Shown here: positions 24,938 to 34,009 of the stretch, in pieces
Position numbering within the stretch: position 1 is the stretch's first letter
Layout: each line of letters begins with the position of its first letter
DNA from: Proteus sp. FME41
GTDB taxonomy: Bacteria > Pseudomonadota > Gammaproteobacteria > Enterobacterales > Enterobacteriaceae
Assembly: GCF_014897315.1 (NCBI RefSeq)
Contig: NZ_JABUYL010000011.1
Coordinates: forward strand, 62,001-126,000
Length of the DNA: 64,000 bases
Reading direction: 5' to 3'
Notes under the pieces: generated by a model
The model's database searches: none
Seen by the model: the letters and a program-made list of their open reading frames with translations, nothing else
Told to the model about the DNA's origin: nothing
Program-made: the position numbers and the translations under genes

Positions 24938-26187
24938 TTTGCTAATGTACCTAATGTTTCTGCTAATAAATCAGCAGCAACAGCAATATCACTAAACTCG
25001 GTAAATTCATCAGGATGATGGCTAATACCTGCAACGGATGGCGTAAAGATCATCGCCGTTGGGTAAAGTGATGCCATATTCATTGAATCATGACCAGCAC
25101 CACTGAGCATAGTCATATAGTCGATATTGTTTTTTTGGCACAAGCTTTCTATAACTTGGCAAATAGAATCATCTAATTTTACAGGCGATTCAGCAGAAAT
25201 GGGTTGAACATCAATAGAAACACCAAAATCTTTTTCTGCTTTTTCAACACTATTATTTAGGCGTTGTACAACACGCTGAATACTTTCAGTATCAATACCA
25301 CGAATATCTACTGAGAATTTTACCTGTCCAGGAATAACGTTCATGGAGTTAGGTACAACATTAAGTTTACCTACCGTACCCACCGTACCATAAACAGCTT
25401 CTGTACATGCTGCTCGATTGATATCGGTAATAATGCCAGCACTCGCAACTAGCGCGTCTTGGCGTTGGTACATAGGGGTTGCACCAGAGTGATCCGCATG
25501 GCCATTTACTGTGACTGAAAAACGAGTTGGTGCCGCAATACCATTAACAATACCAATGGTTTTTTTGTCATTTTCGAGGCGTTTACCTTGCTCAATATGA
25601 AGTTCAACAAAAGCACTATAACGATCGTTTTTAACTAAACAGCTATCTAATTTATCGTATTGATAACCTAATGATTTCAGAACTTCAAAGAAGTTATTGC
25701 CGTCATCGTCTCTGTTTTGTTCCCAGCGAGCTCTATCTATTTTTCCTGTTAATACTTTACTTCCAATACATGAAAACCCGAAACGACTAGATTCTTCAGC
25801 ACGAAAAACAACAAGTTCAAGGTCTCGTTTAAGTTGTTGTGGTTTGTATTGCATTAAAGCATAGAAACCTGCAATCACACCTAAAGCGCCATCATAAGCA
25901 CCACCTTGAGGTACCGTATCAAGATGAGAGCCTGTACCTACCGCGGGCAATGAGCGATCTTTACCCGGTAAGCGTGCGTAAAGTGTACCAATGCCATCAC
26001 GATAAACTTCAAGACCTTCTTCCTTCATTAAACCAGCAAGGTACAGATGCGCAGCTTCATCTTCTTCGCCGTAAGCAATACGAGTAATTCCTTTACCACT
26101 GTTATCTTTTTTATAAATTTGCATTGTTTCAATTAACGCTTTCATATCATTAATTGAATAATGAGTTGCTGTATCTTGTTGATTCAT
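24931..26187 (-). CDS. M20-family Zn-dependent amidohydrolase (N-carbamoyl-amino acid hydrolase/allantoate amidohydrolase type)
   Basis: A 418-residue cytosolic metallo-amidase. Signatures are GTGSHLDTVPQGGAYDGALGV (metal-binding His and Asp), the EE pair in VVFRAEESSRFG, FVELHIEQG, NGHADHSGATPM in the dimerisation lid, and SGAGHDSMNMA near the end. The family hydrolyses N-carbamoyl amino acids, ureidoglycine or allantoate; no pathway genes are adjacent, so the substrate is unresolved. ATG 26187 lies about ten bases after GGGAGA. The in-frame extension upstream to 26268 crosses a terminator and is not credible. Confidence 0.88.
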   Translation of the reverse strand: MNQQDTATHYSINDMKALIETMQIYKKDNSGKGITRIAYGEEDEAAHLYLAGLMKEEGLEVYRDGIGTLYARLPGKDRSLPAVGTGSHLDTVPQGGAYDGALGVIAGFYALMQYKPQQLKRDLELVVFRAEESSRFGFSCIGSKVLTGKIDRARWEQNRDDDGNNFFEVLKSLGYQYDKLDSCLVKNDRYSAFVELHIEQGKRLENDKKTIGIVNGIAAPTRFSVTVNGHADHSGATPMYQRQDALVASAGIITDINRAACTEAVYGTVGTVGKLNVVPNSMNVIPGQVKFSVDIRGIDTESIQRVVQRLNNSVEKAEKDFGVSIDVQPISAESPVKLDDSICQVIESLCQKNNIDYMTMLSGAGHDSMNMASLYPTAMIFTPSVAGISHHPDEFTEFSDIAVAADLLAETLGTLANQ

Positions 26188-26251
26188 AATAAAATTCTCC
26201 CGTGGTTTCTGTAATATCTCTTTGTCTAAAAAATGAGACAATTTAAGGATT

Positions 26252-26274
26252 AAAAAAGCCATCTTCAAAGATGG
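26252..26274 (-). terminator. Rho-independent terminator upstream of the amidohydrolase gene
   Basis: On the minus strand, CCATCTT and AAGATGG form a 7-bp stem followed by GC and six T. It ends 65 bases before the amidohydrolase start. No minus-strand gene lies upstream, so it could be a leader attenuator or the end of a small RNA. Confidence 0.6.
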
Positions 26275-26940
26275 TCACTGTTTTTATAATCATTGCTTAT
26301 TATATTTACTGCTGAAGTTATATTTCGTCAATGACAATTAAGGTGAATTTCATATTCTGTGAGATAGGTATTAATTAAAAGGAGATATATATCTGGAGTA
26401 TTTCTTAAATGAACTTAATTTGTGTGATAAATGTTATAAAAGCGATCGGTTTTTATTTTAAGCATATTTAAAATTATATTTTTAATTTAAAAATGAAAAT
26501 AAGAATTATTATTAGTGGTAAATTTATTATTTTAAAAATTACTTAAATTGTGATTTATATACTAATAATAAAGATGATTAAAAATATTCCTGACTTTTTT
26601 GTATTAATAAAGATATCAGTTTTTATATTAAATAATATTTATAACATTATCAGATAAATGTTGGGTTTTCCTGTAAGTATCATAAATATCGTGTAAATAT
26701 ATAGAGGTATTTATATAAATTCAATTTTCCAATTGTTAAAATAGATAATGTCTTATCTTATATACCTAGATTTATAGTCTATTTATTTTATCTTTTTAGT
26801 TAAATGAACTTTTATCTCTCTAATAAGTAGAAAACCAAATATTCACTATTGATAAGGATTGTTAAGCATTACACTATAGTAGTCGATAATTCGGATGAGA
26901 TATCACTTAAGTTTTTATTTTCAATAAGGATGTGAAAGAA
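26275..26940. other. AT-rich gene-free region between amidohydrolase and DUF4225 gene
   Basis: About 665 bases with very low GC and no credible reading frame. It contains the promoters of both divergent genes; AAGGA at 26926 serves the DUF4225 gene. I see no tRNA fragment, insertion sequence or long repeat. Confidence 0.5.
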
Positions 26941-27744
26941 ATGACTGAGTATGAACTAGACTATAGTTATAGTGATGTGTATAGAGATACGTTAAGAAGA
27001 GAATCCAGTTATTTAAGAAAAATAGCAATGAAATTTGCCTATCAATATATTGGTGATTCTTTTTCAAGAATGATGTTCTTAAATGATATAGAACAACTGA
27101 TTGCTAGAACAGAATTAGAGGTAAGTAGTTATTGCTTAAGTTTATCAGCAGGATTAGATAATATCTCCGATGAAATTGAAAGGTTAGAGTTACAGGATAA
27201 TTTACTAAGAAATCGAAGCATAATGCAATATGCGCTTTTTGAAATAATACGTAAAAAAGAAGAAAGTGAGGAAAATAATAAATTAATACTCAAACAAGTA
27301 GGTTTTGTCAGCGGAGCAATGCAAATATATGGAGGGGGAGCTTCTTGTGTGGGATCTGTCGGAACATTATGCAGTAGTTTAGGGGTTGGAATGGTATCTC
27401 AAGGTGTAAATAGTATGATTGAAAATGGATATTATTTATTATTTAGAGAGGAATATAGTGGACCTGTAAAAAACGGATATAGAGCAGCATCTAAAGCTTT
27501 AGGTTATGGCGATAATGAAGCGGATATATTTTATAATGTGATTGATTTAAGTTTATCTGGTGCATCACTACTAAAACCAGTTCTTAAAGAAGATGCATGG
27601 AAGTTATTTCATTATATTAAGAGTGATTTTATAACATCATGGAAAACTATGGATAGGGTGCCTCTTATGTCAGAGATTTTTTTTGACGGTATGGCTATTT
27701 ATTCTACATACGATTTATATGAAGAGGAAAATAAAAGTGAATAA
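26941..27744 (+). CDS. DUF4225-domain protein, candidate antibacterial effector
   Basis: A 267-residue protein. The N-terminal half is charged and helical (about 1-115). The central glycine-rich hydrophobic stretch (VGFVSGAMQIYGGGASCVGSV..., about 119-155) and the following ENGYYLLF, GPVKNGYRAASKALGYGDNEAD and DLSLSGASLLKP match DUF4225, a family found in enterobacteria and pseudomonads. No enzymatic motif is visible; the glycine-zipper-like region might insert in membranes. It overlaps the next small membrane-protein gene and faces an orphan hcp, so I infer a type VI effector with its immunity gene. Very low GC suggests transfer. Confidence 0.7.
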   Translation: MTEYELDYSYSDVYRDTLRRESSYLRKIAMKFAYQYIGDSFSRMMFLNDIEQLIARTELEVSSYCLSLSAGLDNISDEIERLELQDNLLRNRSIMQYALFEIIRKKEESEENNKLILKQVGFVSGAMQIYGGGASCVGSVGTLCSSLGVGMVSQGVNSMIENGYYLLFREEYSGPVKNGYRAASKALGYGDNEADIFYNVIDLSLSGASLLKPVLKEDAWKLFHYIKSDFITSWKTMDRVPLMSEIFFDGMAIYSTYDLYEEENKSE

Positions 27745-28060
27745 TTTTGATGTGTTATCACCTTTTCCTTTTGGATGGTTGGAGCTTTTTCTATTTTATC
27801 TATCTTCATTATTTTTATTTTTCATTTTATATAAAACTCAACTCTATATTCTTTGTAAAAAAAATAGATTTTTAGATCTTATTTATCTTACAGTTGTTGG
27901 TTTATGTGGAAGTTGTTGTCTTATTATATTCAAATTTGGTGATAAATTTTTTATTGGCGAATTATTTATAAGGTCTGGTAATAAAGATATTATTCGCTAT
28001 AGCTGTCTTTTTTTTGCACTTTACCTTTGTATCTCACTAACATTTGGCAAAAAAAAGTAA
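27737..28060 (+). CDS. Small membrane protein, candidate immunity partner
   Basis: A 107-residue protein with three or four hydrophobic segments (LELFLFYLSSLFLFFILY; LIYLTVVGLCGSCCLIIF; YSCLFFALYLCISLTF) and a basic end GKKK. I chose GTG 27737, nine bases after AGAGG, which overlaps the DUF4225 stop (GTGAATAA); an ATG at 27719 is possible. Tight coupling to a putative toxin, small size and membrane location are typical of immunity proteins. I do not recognise the family. Confidence 0.6.
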   Translation: MNNFDVLSPFPFGWLELFLFYLSSLFLFFILYKTQLYILCKKNRFLDLIYLTVVGLCGSCCLIIFKFGDKFFIGELFIRSGNKDIIRYSCLFFALYLCISLTFGKKK

Positions 28061-28096
28061 TTTATCATATTGATATTTTATGAAAAATAAATTTAA

Positions 28097-28137
28097 TTAA
28101 TGGTGAATCAAGATATTAAATTCACCATTAAATTTTT
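28097..28137. terminator. Bidirectional terminator between the membrane protein and hcp
   Basis: A 12-bp perfect stem (TTAATGGTGAAT/ATTCACCATTAA) with an 11-base loop, T tracts downstream on the plus strand and AT-rich on the other, separates convergent genes. Confidence 0.8.
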
Positions 28138-28142
28138 ACTGA

Positions 28143-28616
28143 TTAACTTAGTTCAGAAATACTATATCCAGACGTTCCTGCCATTATATGGTTACAGGTA
28201 ATACTTTCATATTGTATAGTGATAATTTCGCTAGGTAATGAATCACTTTGAGTTAAGGTACTTGCATGTATTTGTGAGTAATTGACAATAGAAGCATTTG
28301 TTAAAACAACCGTCATATATTTCTCTTGGGCGCCGGTATGAGAAGTTCTATAGTAATCAATTTCACACTTTAAAATTTCGTTATTTGTAATTGCCGTAAT
28401 TAGTAATGGTGTTGATTTATCAACATGTTTGGTTATAGAAAGAGGGGCATGACTTAAATTTTGTCTTCTTGATATATCAAATGTGGACGCTATAACTAAT
28501 ATTTCATTTAAGTGAGAGCTTTGGTATTTATTGCCAAGTGAATCGTAAGAAGAGCATCCAGCTGAAATATTTCCTTGAACATTTCCATTTATTCTTAAAT
28601 AAATATTATTAGACAT
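28143..28616 (-). CDS. hcp: Hcp-family type VI secretion tube protein (orphan)
   Basis: A 157-residue Hcp (TssD)-like protein. The N-terminus IYLRINGNVQGNISAGCSSYDSLGNKYQSS matches the enterobacterial Hcp group, followed by HAPLSITKHVDKSTPLL and a C-terminal strand region. Hcp forms the inner tube of the type VI apparatus and can carry small effectors. No other tss genes are present, so it is an orphan copy, often found beside effector/immunity genes such as the DUF4225 pair here. The ATG is preceded by AAGGAAAA. Confidence 0.82.
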   Translation of the reverse strand: MSNNIYLRINGNVQGNISAGCSSYDSLGNKYQSSHLNEILVIASTFDISRRQNLSHAPLSITKHVDKSTPLLITAITNNEILKCEIDYYRTSHTGAQEKYMTVVLTNASIVNYSQIHASTLTQSDSLPSEIITIQYESITCNHIMAGTSGYSISELS

Positions 28617-28668
28617 TAATTATTTTCCTTTTTGTATAATTAAACTTCATGTTCACCTAAAGCTAAAT

Positions 28669-28697
28669 TTAATCTAATGTTAATTACATTAGATTAA
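28669..28697. promoter_or_regulatory. 12-bp inverted repeat in the hcp upstream region
   Basis: TTAATCTAATGT and its exact complement flank five bases, about 52 bases before the hcp start. It could be a regulator operator or a leader hairpin. It has no T tract, so it is not a terminator. Confidence 0.35.
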
Positions 28698-28884
28698 TTT
28701 AAGAATTCATTATATTAAAAAGAGAATAGATTGCTATCTAAATACTATAGCAATTCACATGAAGTAATTATTAGATATCAGAAGTATAAAGAAAAAATAA
28801 TATTTTGAGTGAACAAGTTAAGAATCAAGGTAGCAAGGCAGACTTTAAGAAAAGGGGAACTCAAAAACTTATAAAGCGCAGAAA

Positions 28885-28916
28885 GCAAAAAACCAGCCCT
28901 AAGGCTGGTTTTTCTA
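28885..28916 (-). terminator. Terminator of the tRNA-Phe gene
   Basis: An 8-bp stem (AACCAGCC/GGCTGGTT) with a 4-base loop and T tracts on both sides starts about ten bases after the tRNA 3' end. Confidence 0.85.
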
Positions 28917-28920
28917 AAGA

Positions 28921-28996
28921 TGGTGCCCGAACTCGGAATCGAACCAAGGACACGGGGATTTTCAATCCCCTGCTCTACCGACTGAGCTATTCGGGC
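28921..28996 (-). tRNA. pheV: tRNA-Phe (GAA anticodon)
   Basis: A 76-base cloverleaf read on the minus strand. The acceptor arm GCCCGAA pairs with TTCGGGC, the D arm has the AGCTCAGTCGGTAGAGC form, and the anticodon stem GGGGA/TCCCC encloses a loop with GAA. The T arm carries GGTTCGATTCC, and the 3' ACCA is encoded. Between the hcp gene and mltC. The numbered gene name is uncertain. Confidence 0.97.
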
Positions 28997-29006
28997 AACG
29001 GGGCGT

Positions 29007-29035
29007 ATTAAACCCGATATCGCCTTGCTCGTCAA
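29007..29035 (-). promoter_or_regulatory. Promoter of tRNA-Phe
   Basis: On the minus strand TTGACG (29035-29030) is separated by 17 bases from TTTAAT (29012-29007). A GC-rich discriminator (ACGCCCCG) follows, typical of stringently controlled stable-RNA promoters. Confidence 0.75.
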
Positions 29036-29191
29036 CGTTATTTATCACAAAATTGTTTGATTGCTGTTTTTTTAAACTTATTGATTGATAAAAGGCTACT
29101 TGTCGTGAGAAATGAGTAAAAATAAAGCTGAAAGTGTTTTGTGATACTTAAAAATATAGGGTGATAAAGCCACTTATTCAGTCTCAAAAGT

Positions 29192-29230
29192 AAAAAAGCT
29201 TCCCCAAATTTATTGAGGAAGCTTTGTTTT
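29192..29230. terminator. Terminator after mltC
   Basis: A 9-bp stem (AAAGCTTCC/GGAAGCTTT) with A/T tracts on both flanks lies just beyond the mltC stop; it is usable in both directions. Confidence 0.8.
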
Positions 29231-29245
29231 TAGATTAAGTATTGA

Positions 29246-30316
29246 TTAACGATAGTTACGTTGAGCGGTACTCACCTTTTCAAGGTAACGACGAGATTGA
29301 TCAGCAGGGTGTTTATTACGCAATGTTGTATACACTTGTGTGGAGTCTAAGTTGTTAATCATTGCGGCAGCTTGTTTCTTATCGCTATGGAAGACACGCA
29401 ACACACTGCCTGCACCACCATTGTAAGCTTGTATAACAGCGTAACGGCGTGAAACAGGATCTTTAATATCGCCAAGGTAGCTATTTTGTAATATCGAGAT
29501 ATAAGCAGCGCCTGCATCGATATTATTAGCAGGATCAAATAAATAACTACGGCTTGGTTGTCCTGATTTACCTTGCATCCGGAATACATCCCGTCCTGCG
29601 GTGGCTGGCATAATCTGCATTAGACCCAACGCATCAGAGCTACTGACAGCGTAAGGATTGAAACTGGATTCAATTTGCATAATGGCCAGAATAAGAGAAG
29701 GTTCAACACCATATTTAGCAGCAGCTTGCTGAACTAATGGCAAATATTTATGAGCACGTTTATCAAGGTGATTCGGGACTAAATTAATGGTGACATACCA
29801 AATGGTATTTATACCAGATTGACGTTTTTGCAATTTGTTAGCAATCAGATAATCTGCAAACTTATTGGCGCGCCATTCCCAGCGTATAGGCTGTCCCGTA
29901 TTATCAAGAACCTGACCAGATAAGAAAGGCTCTGTGCTATGGGGGATATTATTGACGTCAGAATAGAGATCGATAGAGCCTGGATCTTCACCCATTAATA
30001 GTGTGGTGACAATTGCCTTATGTAATTGAAATTGAGGGGCATCACCGCCTAATGTTTCTATCGTGATTGTACCTGCTTCAAAATTAATATGGCTACGCGT
30101 TTTATAAGCATCTGTATATTTTACATAATCTTTGGGGCCCGCTATTAAAACTTCCTTCATACCCCAAATCATTTCGATATTATTGGCAAATTGACCCATA
30201 AGAATATCAAATGCATTAGTATCTTTTGTGTAAGTCGGTTCAACGGTTTTGGGTGATTGGCTACTACATGAAATGAGTAGAGGGGCGATAATCAGCAAGA
30301 GAAGGATTTTTTTCAT
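29246..30316 (-). CDS. mltC: Membrane-bound lytic murein transglycosylase C
   Basis: A 356-residue lipoprotein. The lipobox is LLISCSS (Cys near 17). An N-terminal domain [17 protein letters not shown]... is followed by the catalytic SLT domain: Glu in [33 protein letters not shown], and [13 protein letters not shown]. It cleaves peptidoglycan glycan strands with formation of anhydro-muramic ends at the inner face of the outer membrane. Start at the second Met cluster (MKKILLL), as in E. coli. It is the last gene of mutY-yggX-mltC. Confidence 0.95.
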   Translation of the reverse strand: MKKILLLLIIAPLLISCSSQSPKTVEPTYTKDTNAFDILMGQFANNIEMIWGMKEVLIAGPKDYVKYTDAYKTRSHINFEAGTITIETLGGDAPQFQLHKAIVTTLLMGEDPGSIDLYSDVNNIPHSTEPFLSGQVLDNTGQPIRWEWRANKFADYLIANKLQKRQSGINTIWYVTINLVPNHLDKRAHKYLPLVQQAAAKYGVEPSLILAIMQIESSFNPYAVSSSDALGLMQIMPATAGRDVFRMQGKSGQPSRSYLFDPANNIDAGAAYISILQNSYLGDIKDPVSRRYAVIQAYNGGAGSVLRVFHSDKKQAAAMINNLDSTQVYTTLRNKHPADQSRRYLEKVSTAQRNYR

Positions 30317-30379
30317 GGTCAATTGCATCACTATGGTGAATAAAAGACCAGAGCCTAAAAGGCTCTGGCAAAGTGAGTA

Positions 30380-30652
30380 TTATTTTTCAGGTGGTGTGTA
30401 GCCATCAATATGAACATCGTGGCCTTCGAATAAAAATCGTACCATTTCTTGTTCTAATAGTTTGCGATCTTCAGGATTCATGGTGTTAAGTTTTTTCTCA
30501 TTAATTAACATGGTTTGTTTTGTCATCCACTGAGCCCATGCTTCTTTTGAGATCTCATTGAAAATGCGCTTTCCAATCTCTCCAGGATATAACTGAAAAT
30601 CGAGTCCATCAGCGTCTTTGTTTAGGAAAGTACAAAAAATAGTTCTGCTCAT
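30380..30652 (-). CDS. yggX: Probable Fe(2+)-trafficking protein YggX
   Basis: A 90-residue protein with the YggX signature [25 protein letters not shown]..., the single conserved Cys7, and [15 protein letters not shown]. It is linked to protection of iron-sulfur clusters, which fits its partner MutY (an Fe-S enzyme) directly upstream (29-base gap). Confidence 0.96.
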   Translation of the reverse strand: MSRTIFCTFLNKDADGLDFQLYPGEIGKRIFNEISKEAWAQWMTKQTMLINEKKLNTMNPEDRKLLEQEMVRFLFEGHDVHIDGYTPPEK

Positions 30653-30681
30653 AATAAATCCTCAATATTGCAGGGATTAGC

Positions 30682-31722
30682 TTAGGCTAATTGTCTAAGT
30701 AAATTCTCTACAGGCGCTGCTAACCCCACGGTTGCAGGTGTCTGTAAGTTATACCAAAGTCCTTTTTGCGCCTCCATCATAGAGGTAAACGTCGAAAGTT
30801 TTACGCAAATTGGCACAATATCTAAATGAAAGTGGCTAAAGGTATGTCGAAATGAAATCAATTGCTCTGATTTATTGTTTTCGAGTCCATGTTCAGCTAA
30901 CCACTGTTCTAAAAGCATTTTTGTCTCAAATTGAGGAAAGGAAAATAATCCGCCCCATATTCCTGCTGGTGGTCTTTTATCTAACCAGACAAGATTATCA
31001 TATTGTAAAATAAGAAAATAAGTTGTTTTTTCTGGGATAACTTTTTTTGGTTTTTTCCCAGGATAATCCGCCCAATTGTTTTGAACATAAGCGATACAAC
31101 CTGTATTTAGTGGACATAGTTCACATTTAGGTTTGCTTCTGGTGCAAACCATTGCCCCTAAATCCATCATTGCCTGATTAAAATACTCGACACCTACAGT
31201 TGGGGTGACGTTTTCGCTGATCTCCCACAACTTATTTTCAACTTCTTTTTTACCTGGCCAGCCTTCAACGGCATAACAACGAGCTAAAACACGTTTCACA
31301 TTACCATCAAGGATTGGGTAAGGTTTTTTCAGTGATAACGATAAAATAGCGCCAGCGGTTGAACGTCCAACACCCGGTAAAGCACAAACGGCCTCAAAGG
31401 TATCAGGAAACTGCCCTCGGTGTTTATCTACAATGTGTTGTGCGGCTTTATGTAAATTTCTAGCTCGAGCGTAATAACCAAGACCTGTCCATAAATGAAG
31501 AACTTCATCAAGAGGGGCTTTGGCTAATGCGTCCACATCCGGAAAATGCCCAATAAAGCGTTTAAAGTAAGGAATAACCGTGGCAACTTGGGTTTGTTGT
31601 AGCATGACCTCTGATAACCAAACGTGATAAGGCGTTTTTTCTTGCTGCCAAGGGAGCGTTTTACGCCCATATTTGTGGTACCAATTGAGTACGACTTGCG
31701 AAAATTGCAGAGCTTCCATCAT
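30682..31722 (-). CDS. mutY: A/G-specific adenine DNA glycosylase
   Basis: A 346-residue MutY. The HhH-GPD domain carries catalytic Glu in [12 protein letters not shown], the HhH motif [13 protein letters not shown] with Asp in [11 protein letters not shown], the [4Fe-4S] cysteines [17 protein letters not shown], and a C-terminal NUDIX-like domain that recognises 8-oxoG. It removes A mispaired with 8-oxoG. First gene of mutY-yggX-mltC, divergent from trmB. Confidence 0.96.
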   Translation of the reverse strand: MMEALQFSQVVLNWYHKYGRKTLPWQQEKTPYHVWLSEVMLQQTQVATVIPYFKRFIGHFPDVDALAKAPLDEVLHLWTGLGYYARARNLHKAAQHIVDKHRGQFPDTFEAVCALPGVGRSTAGAILSLSLKKPYPILDGNVKRVLARCYAVEGWPGKKEVENKLWEISENVTPTVGVEYFNQAMMDLGAMVCTRSKPKCELCPLNTGCIAYVQNNWADYPGKKPKKVIPEKTTYFLILQYDNLVWLDKRPPAGIWGGLFSFPQFETKMLLEQWLAEHGLENNKSEQLISFRHTFSHFHLDIVPICVKLSTFTSMMEAQKGLWYNLQTPATVGLAAPVENLLRQLA

Positions 31723-31940
31723 TTTTTATTTTATTAACTCATATTCTAATTGAGAGTAAGATTGCACCACAGTGAGAATAAACTGTAAACACTCTTAATA
31801 TTTATCTTATAGGGTGATGCTTCTAAGAGTGACTCTTGCTAAACTTAGGGATCTTTGGATAATGTCGGTTAAGTTTATACCATAACGACATTATAACGGT
31901 TTTAAGTAATTAATTGGCCTAATGACTGACAGTACTAGAC

Positions 31941-32660
31941 ATGATCAAAAATGTAATTTCTCCGGAATTCAATGAAGAAGGGCGAGCTTTACGACGCGTT
32001 CGTAGTTTTGTTCGCAGACAAGGTCGTTTAACACCTCGTCAAGAGCAAGCGTTAGAGGCACAGTGGCCTACTTTTGGTATTGAATATGAACCGGAACCCA
32101 TCGACTTCAGTCAGGTTTTTGGACGCGAAGCACCTGTTATTTTAGAGATTGGCTTCGGCATGGGCGCATCGCTCGTGACTATGGCAAAAAATACGCCAGA
32201 AAATAATTATTTCGGTATTGAAGTGCATGCACCAGGTGTTGGGGCGTGCCTTGCTAATGCTGAAGAGGAACAGTTAAGTAACTTGCGAGTCATGTGTCAT
32301 GATGCGATTGAAGTACTCAATCACATGATCCCTGATAATAGCTTAAAAATGGTTCAGTTATTTTTCCCTGATCCATGGCACAAAGCACGCCATAATAAGC
32401 GTCGTATTGTTCAAGTGCCTTTTGCAGAATTAATTTTAAAAAAATTAACGACAAACGGTGTTTTCCATATGGCGACAGATTGGGAACCGTATGCAAAACA
32501 CATGCTTGAAGTGATGACAAATGTTGAAGGTTATCAAAATTTGTCAGAAACTCAGGATTATGTACCACGACCAGAAACACGCCCAGTGACTAAATTTGAA
32601 AAACGCGGTCATCGTTTAGGGCATGGTGTATGGGATCTTATGTTCAAGAGGGTAAAATAA
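31941..32660 (+). CDS. trmB: tRNA (guanine-N7-)-methyltransferase
   Basis: A 239-residue class I SAM methyltransferase that makes m7G46 in tRNA. Signatures are [17 protein letters not shown] (SAM-binding), [20 protein letters not shown] (catalytic Asp), [11 protein letters not shown], and [17 protein letters not shown]. It is divergent from mutY as in other enterics. It overlaps yggL by one base (TAATG). Confidence 0.96.
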   Translation: MIKNVISPEFNEEGRALRRVRSFVRRQGRLTPRQEQALEAQWPTFGIEYEPEPIDFSQVFGREAPVILEIGFGMGASLVTMAKNTPENNYFGIEVHAPGVGACLANAEEEQLSNLRVMCHDAIEVLNHMIPDNSLKMVQLFFPDPWHKARHNKRRIVQVPFAELILKKLTTNGVFHMATDWEPYAKHMLEVMTNVEGYQNLSETQDYVPRPETRPVTKFEKRGHRLGHGVWDLMFKRVK

Positions 32661-32986
32661 TGGCTAAACAACGTAGTCGCCGTTTACGCAAAAAATTGCG
32701 TATCGATGAATTTCAGGAATTAGGTTTTTCAGTTAAATGGACTTTCCCAGAAAATACCCCAATTGAGGAAGTAGATCGCTTTGTTGATGACCTGATCCTC
32801 AACGTTATTGAGCCAAATGGGCTAGCATTTGATGCAAGTGGTTACCTGAGCTGGGAAGGCTTAATCTGCTTACAACAAATTGGCAAATGTACAGAAGAGC
32901 ATCGCCAATTAGTCGAAAACTTCCTAAAAGAGAACAAAATGCAAGATGTACAGACGTCTGAATTATTTGATGTCTGGTGGGACTGA
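32660..32986 (+). CDS. yggL: YggL, 50S ribosome-associated DUF469 protein
   Basis: A 108-residue protein starting [13 protein letters not shown], with LRIDEFQELGFSVKW and VENFLKENKM as in YggL/DUF469. It starts within the trmB stop (TAATG), so translation is coupled. E. coli YggL binds the large ribosomal subunit; the exact role is unclear. Confidence 0.93.
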   Translation: MAKQRSRRLRKKLRIDEFQELGFSVKWTFPENTPIEEVDRFVDDLILNVIEPNGLAFDASGYLSWEGLICLQQIGKCTEEHRQLVENFLKENKMQDVQTSELFDVWWD

Positions 32987-33015
32987 TAGAAAGTTATACA
33001 TTTAGCAAATAATAA

Positions 33016-33041
33016 CAAGGGCATCCAAAAGGATGCCCTTG
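33016..33041 (+). terminator. Strong hairpin between yggL and glsB
   Basis: An 11-bp perfect stem (CAAGGGCATCC/GGATGCCCTTG) with an AAAA loop lies 19 bases before the glsB start. There is no T tract, so it may stabilise or process mRNA rather than terminate. Confidence 0.5.
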
Positions 33042-33060
33042 TCTGTCTGGGGAAGGGACT

Positions 33061-33987
33061 GTGACTACAACGTTATCTAACGCATTACTGTCAGATATTT
33101 TGCAACAAATTCGCCCATTAATAGGGCAGGGGAAAGTCGCAGACTATATTCCTGCATTAGCTCAAGTATCGCCAGATAGGCTTGCTATGGCCGTTTATAC
33201 GGTTGATGGTGAACTTTATCAATCAGGTATGGCAGATAAACGTTTTTCTATTCAGTCTATTTCTAAAGTACTTAGTTTAACGCTCGCTTTAACACGTTAT
33301 GAAGAAAATGAAATTTGGCAACGTGTTGGAAAAGAACCTTCAGGCTTACCTTTTAATTCTTTAATACAGCTAGAAATGGAAAAAGGGATACCTCGAAATC
33401 CATTTATTAATGCCGGCGCCATTGTTATTACTGATATGTTGCAGTCACGATTAAGTGCACCAAAGCAGAGAATGCTTGAGGTTATTCGCCTTCTAACGGA
33501 TACCCCCGATATTTGTTATAACTCGGCTGTGGCAAAATCGGAGATGGAACATCTTAGTCGAAATGCTTCAATTGCCTATTTGATGAAATCATTTGATAAC
33601 TTTGAGAATGACGTTATTACAGTGCTTGAAACTTATTTTCACTATTGTTCCATCGAAATGAGTTGCACTGAGTTAGTCCGTTGTTTTAGCTATTTAGCGA
33701 ACCAAGGCATTAGTGTTGGTAATAAAAATCAGATTATTACGCCAAGACAAACCCGCCAGATAAATGCGTTAATGTTAACGTGTGGCATGTATGATGGTGC
33801 CGGTGAATTTGCATTTCGGATTGGTATTCCCGGAAAGTCAGGCGTTGGCGGCGGTATTGTTGCTGTTGTTCCTGATGCTTTTACTGTTGCGGTTTGGTCA
33901 CCCGAGCTGGATAAATCAGGTAACTCATTAGCAGGTTGTGCAGCACTTGAACTATTAGCAAACAAAGTAGGGCGTTCGATATTTTAG
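33061..33987 (+). CDS. glsB: Glutaminase
   Basis: A 308-residue serine-dependent beta-lactamase-fold glutaminase, colinear with E. coli GlsB (308 aa). Features are [12 protein letters not shown], catalytic Ser in [13 protein letters not shown] (SxxK), [10 protein letters not shown], and [14 protein letters not shown]. It converts glutamine to glutamate and ammonia. It starts with GTG, preceded by a purine-rich GGGGAAGGG. Confidence 0.95.
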   Translation: MTTTLSNALLSDILQQIRPLIGQGKVADYIPALAQVSPDRLAMAVYTVDGELYQSGMADKRFSIQSISKVLSLTLALTRYEENEIWQRVGKEPSGLPFNSLIQLEMEKGIPRNPFINAGAIVITDMLQSRLSAPKQRMLEVIRLLTDTPDICYNSAVAKSEMEHLSRNASIAYLMKSFDNFENDVITVLETYFHYCSIEMSCTELVRCFSYLANQGISVGNKNQIITPRQTRQINALMLTCGMYDGAGEFAFRIGIPGKSGVGGGIVAVVPDAFTVAVWSPELDKSGNSLAGCAALELLANKVGRSIF

Positions 33988-34009
33988 CCATGTTTTCAGG
34001 AGAGTTGTT

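Noticed and set aside
26188..26268. N-terminal extension of the amidohydrolase to 26268
   Set aside because: It would cross a terminator hairpin and lacks a Shine-Dalgarno; ATG 26187 has GGGAGA and fits the family.
28921..28996. tRNA-Phe as the attachment site of an integrated island containing the DUF4225/Hcp genes
   Set aside because: No integrase gene and no second copy of the tRNA 3' end were seen in 26.2-28.9 kb.
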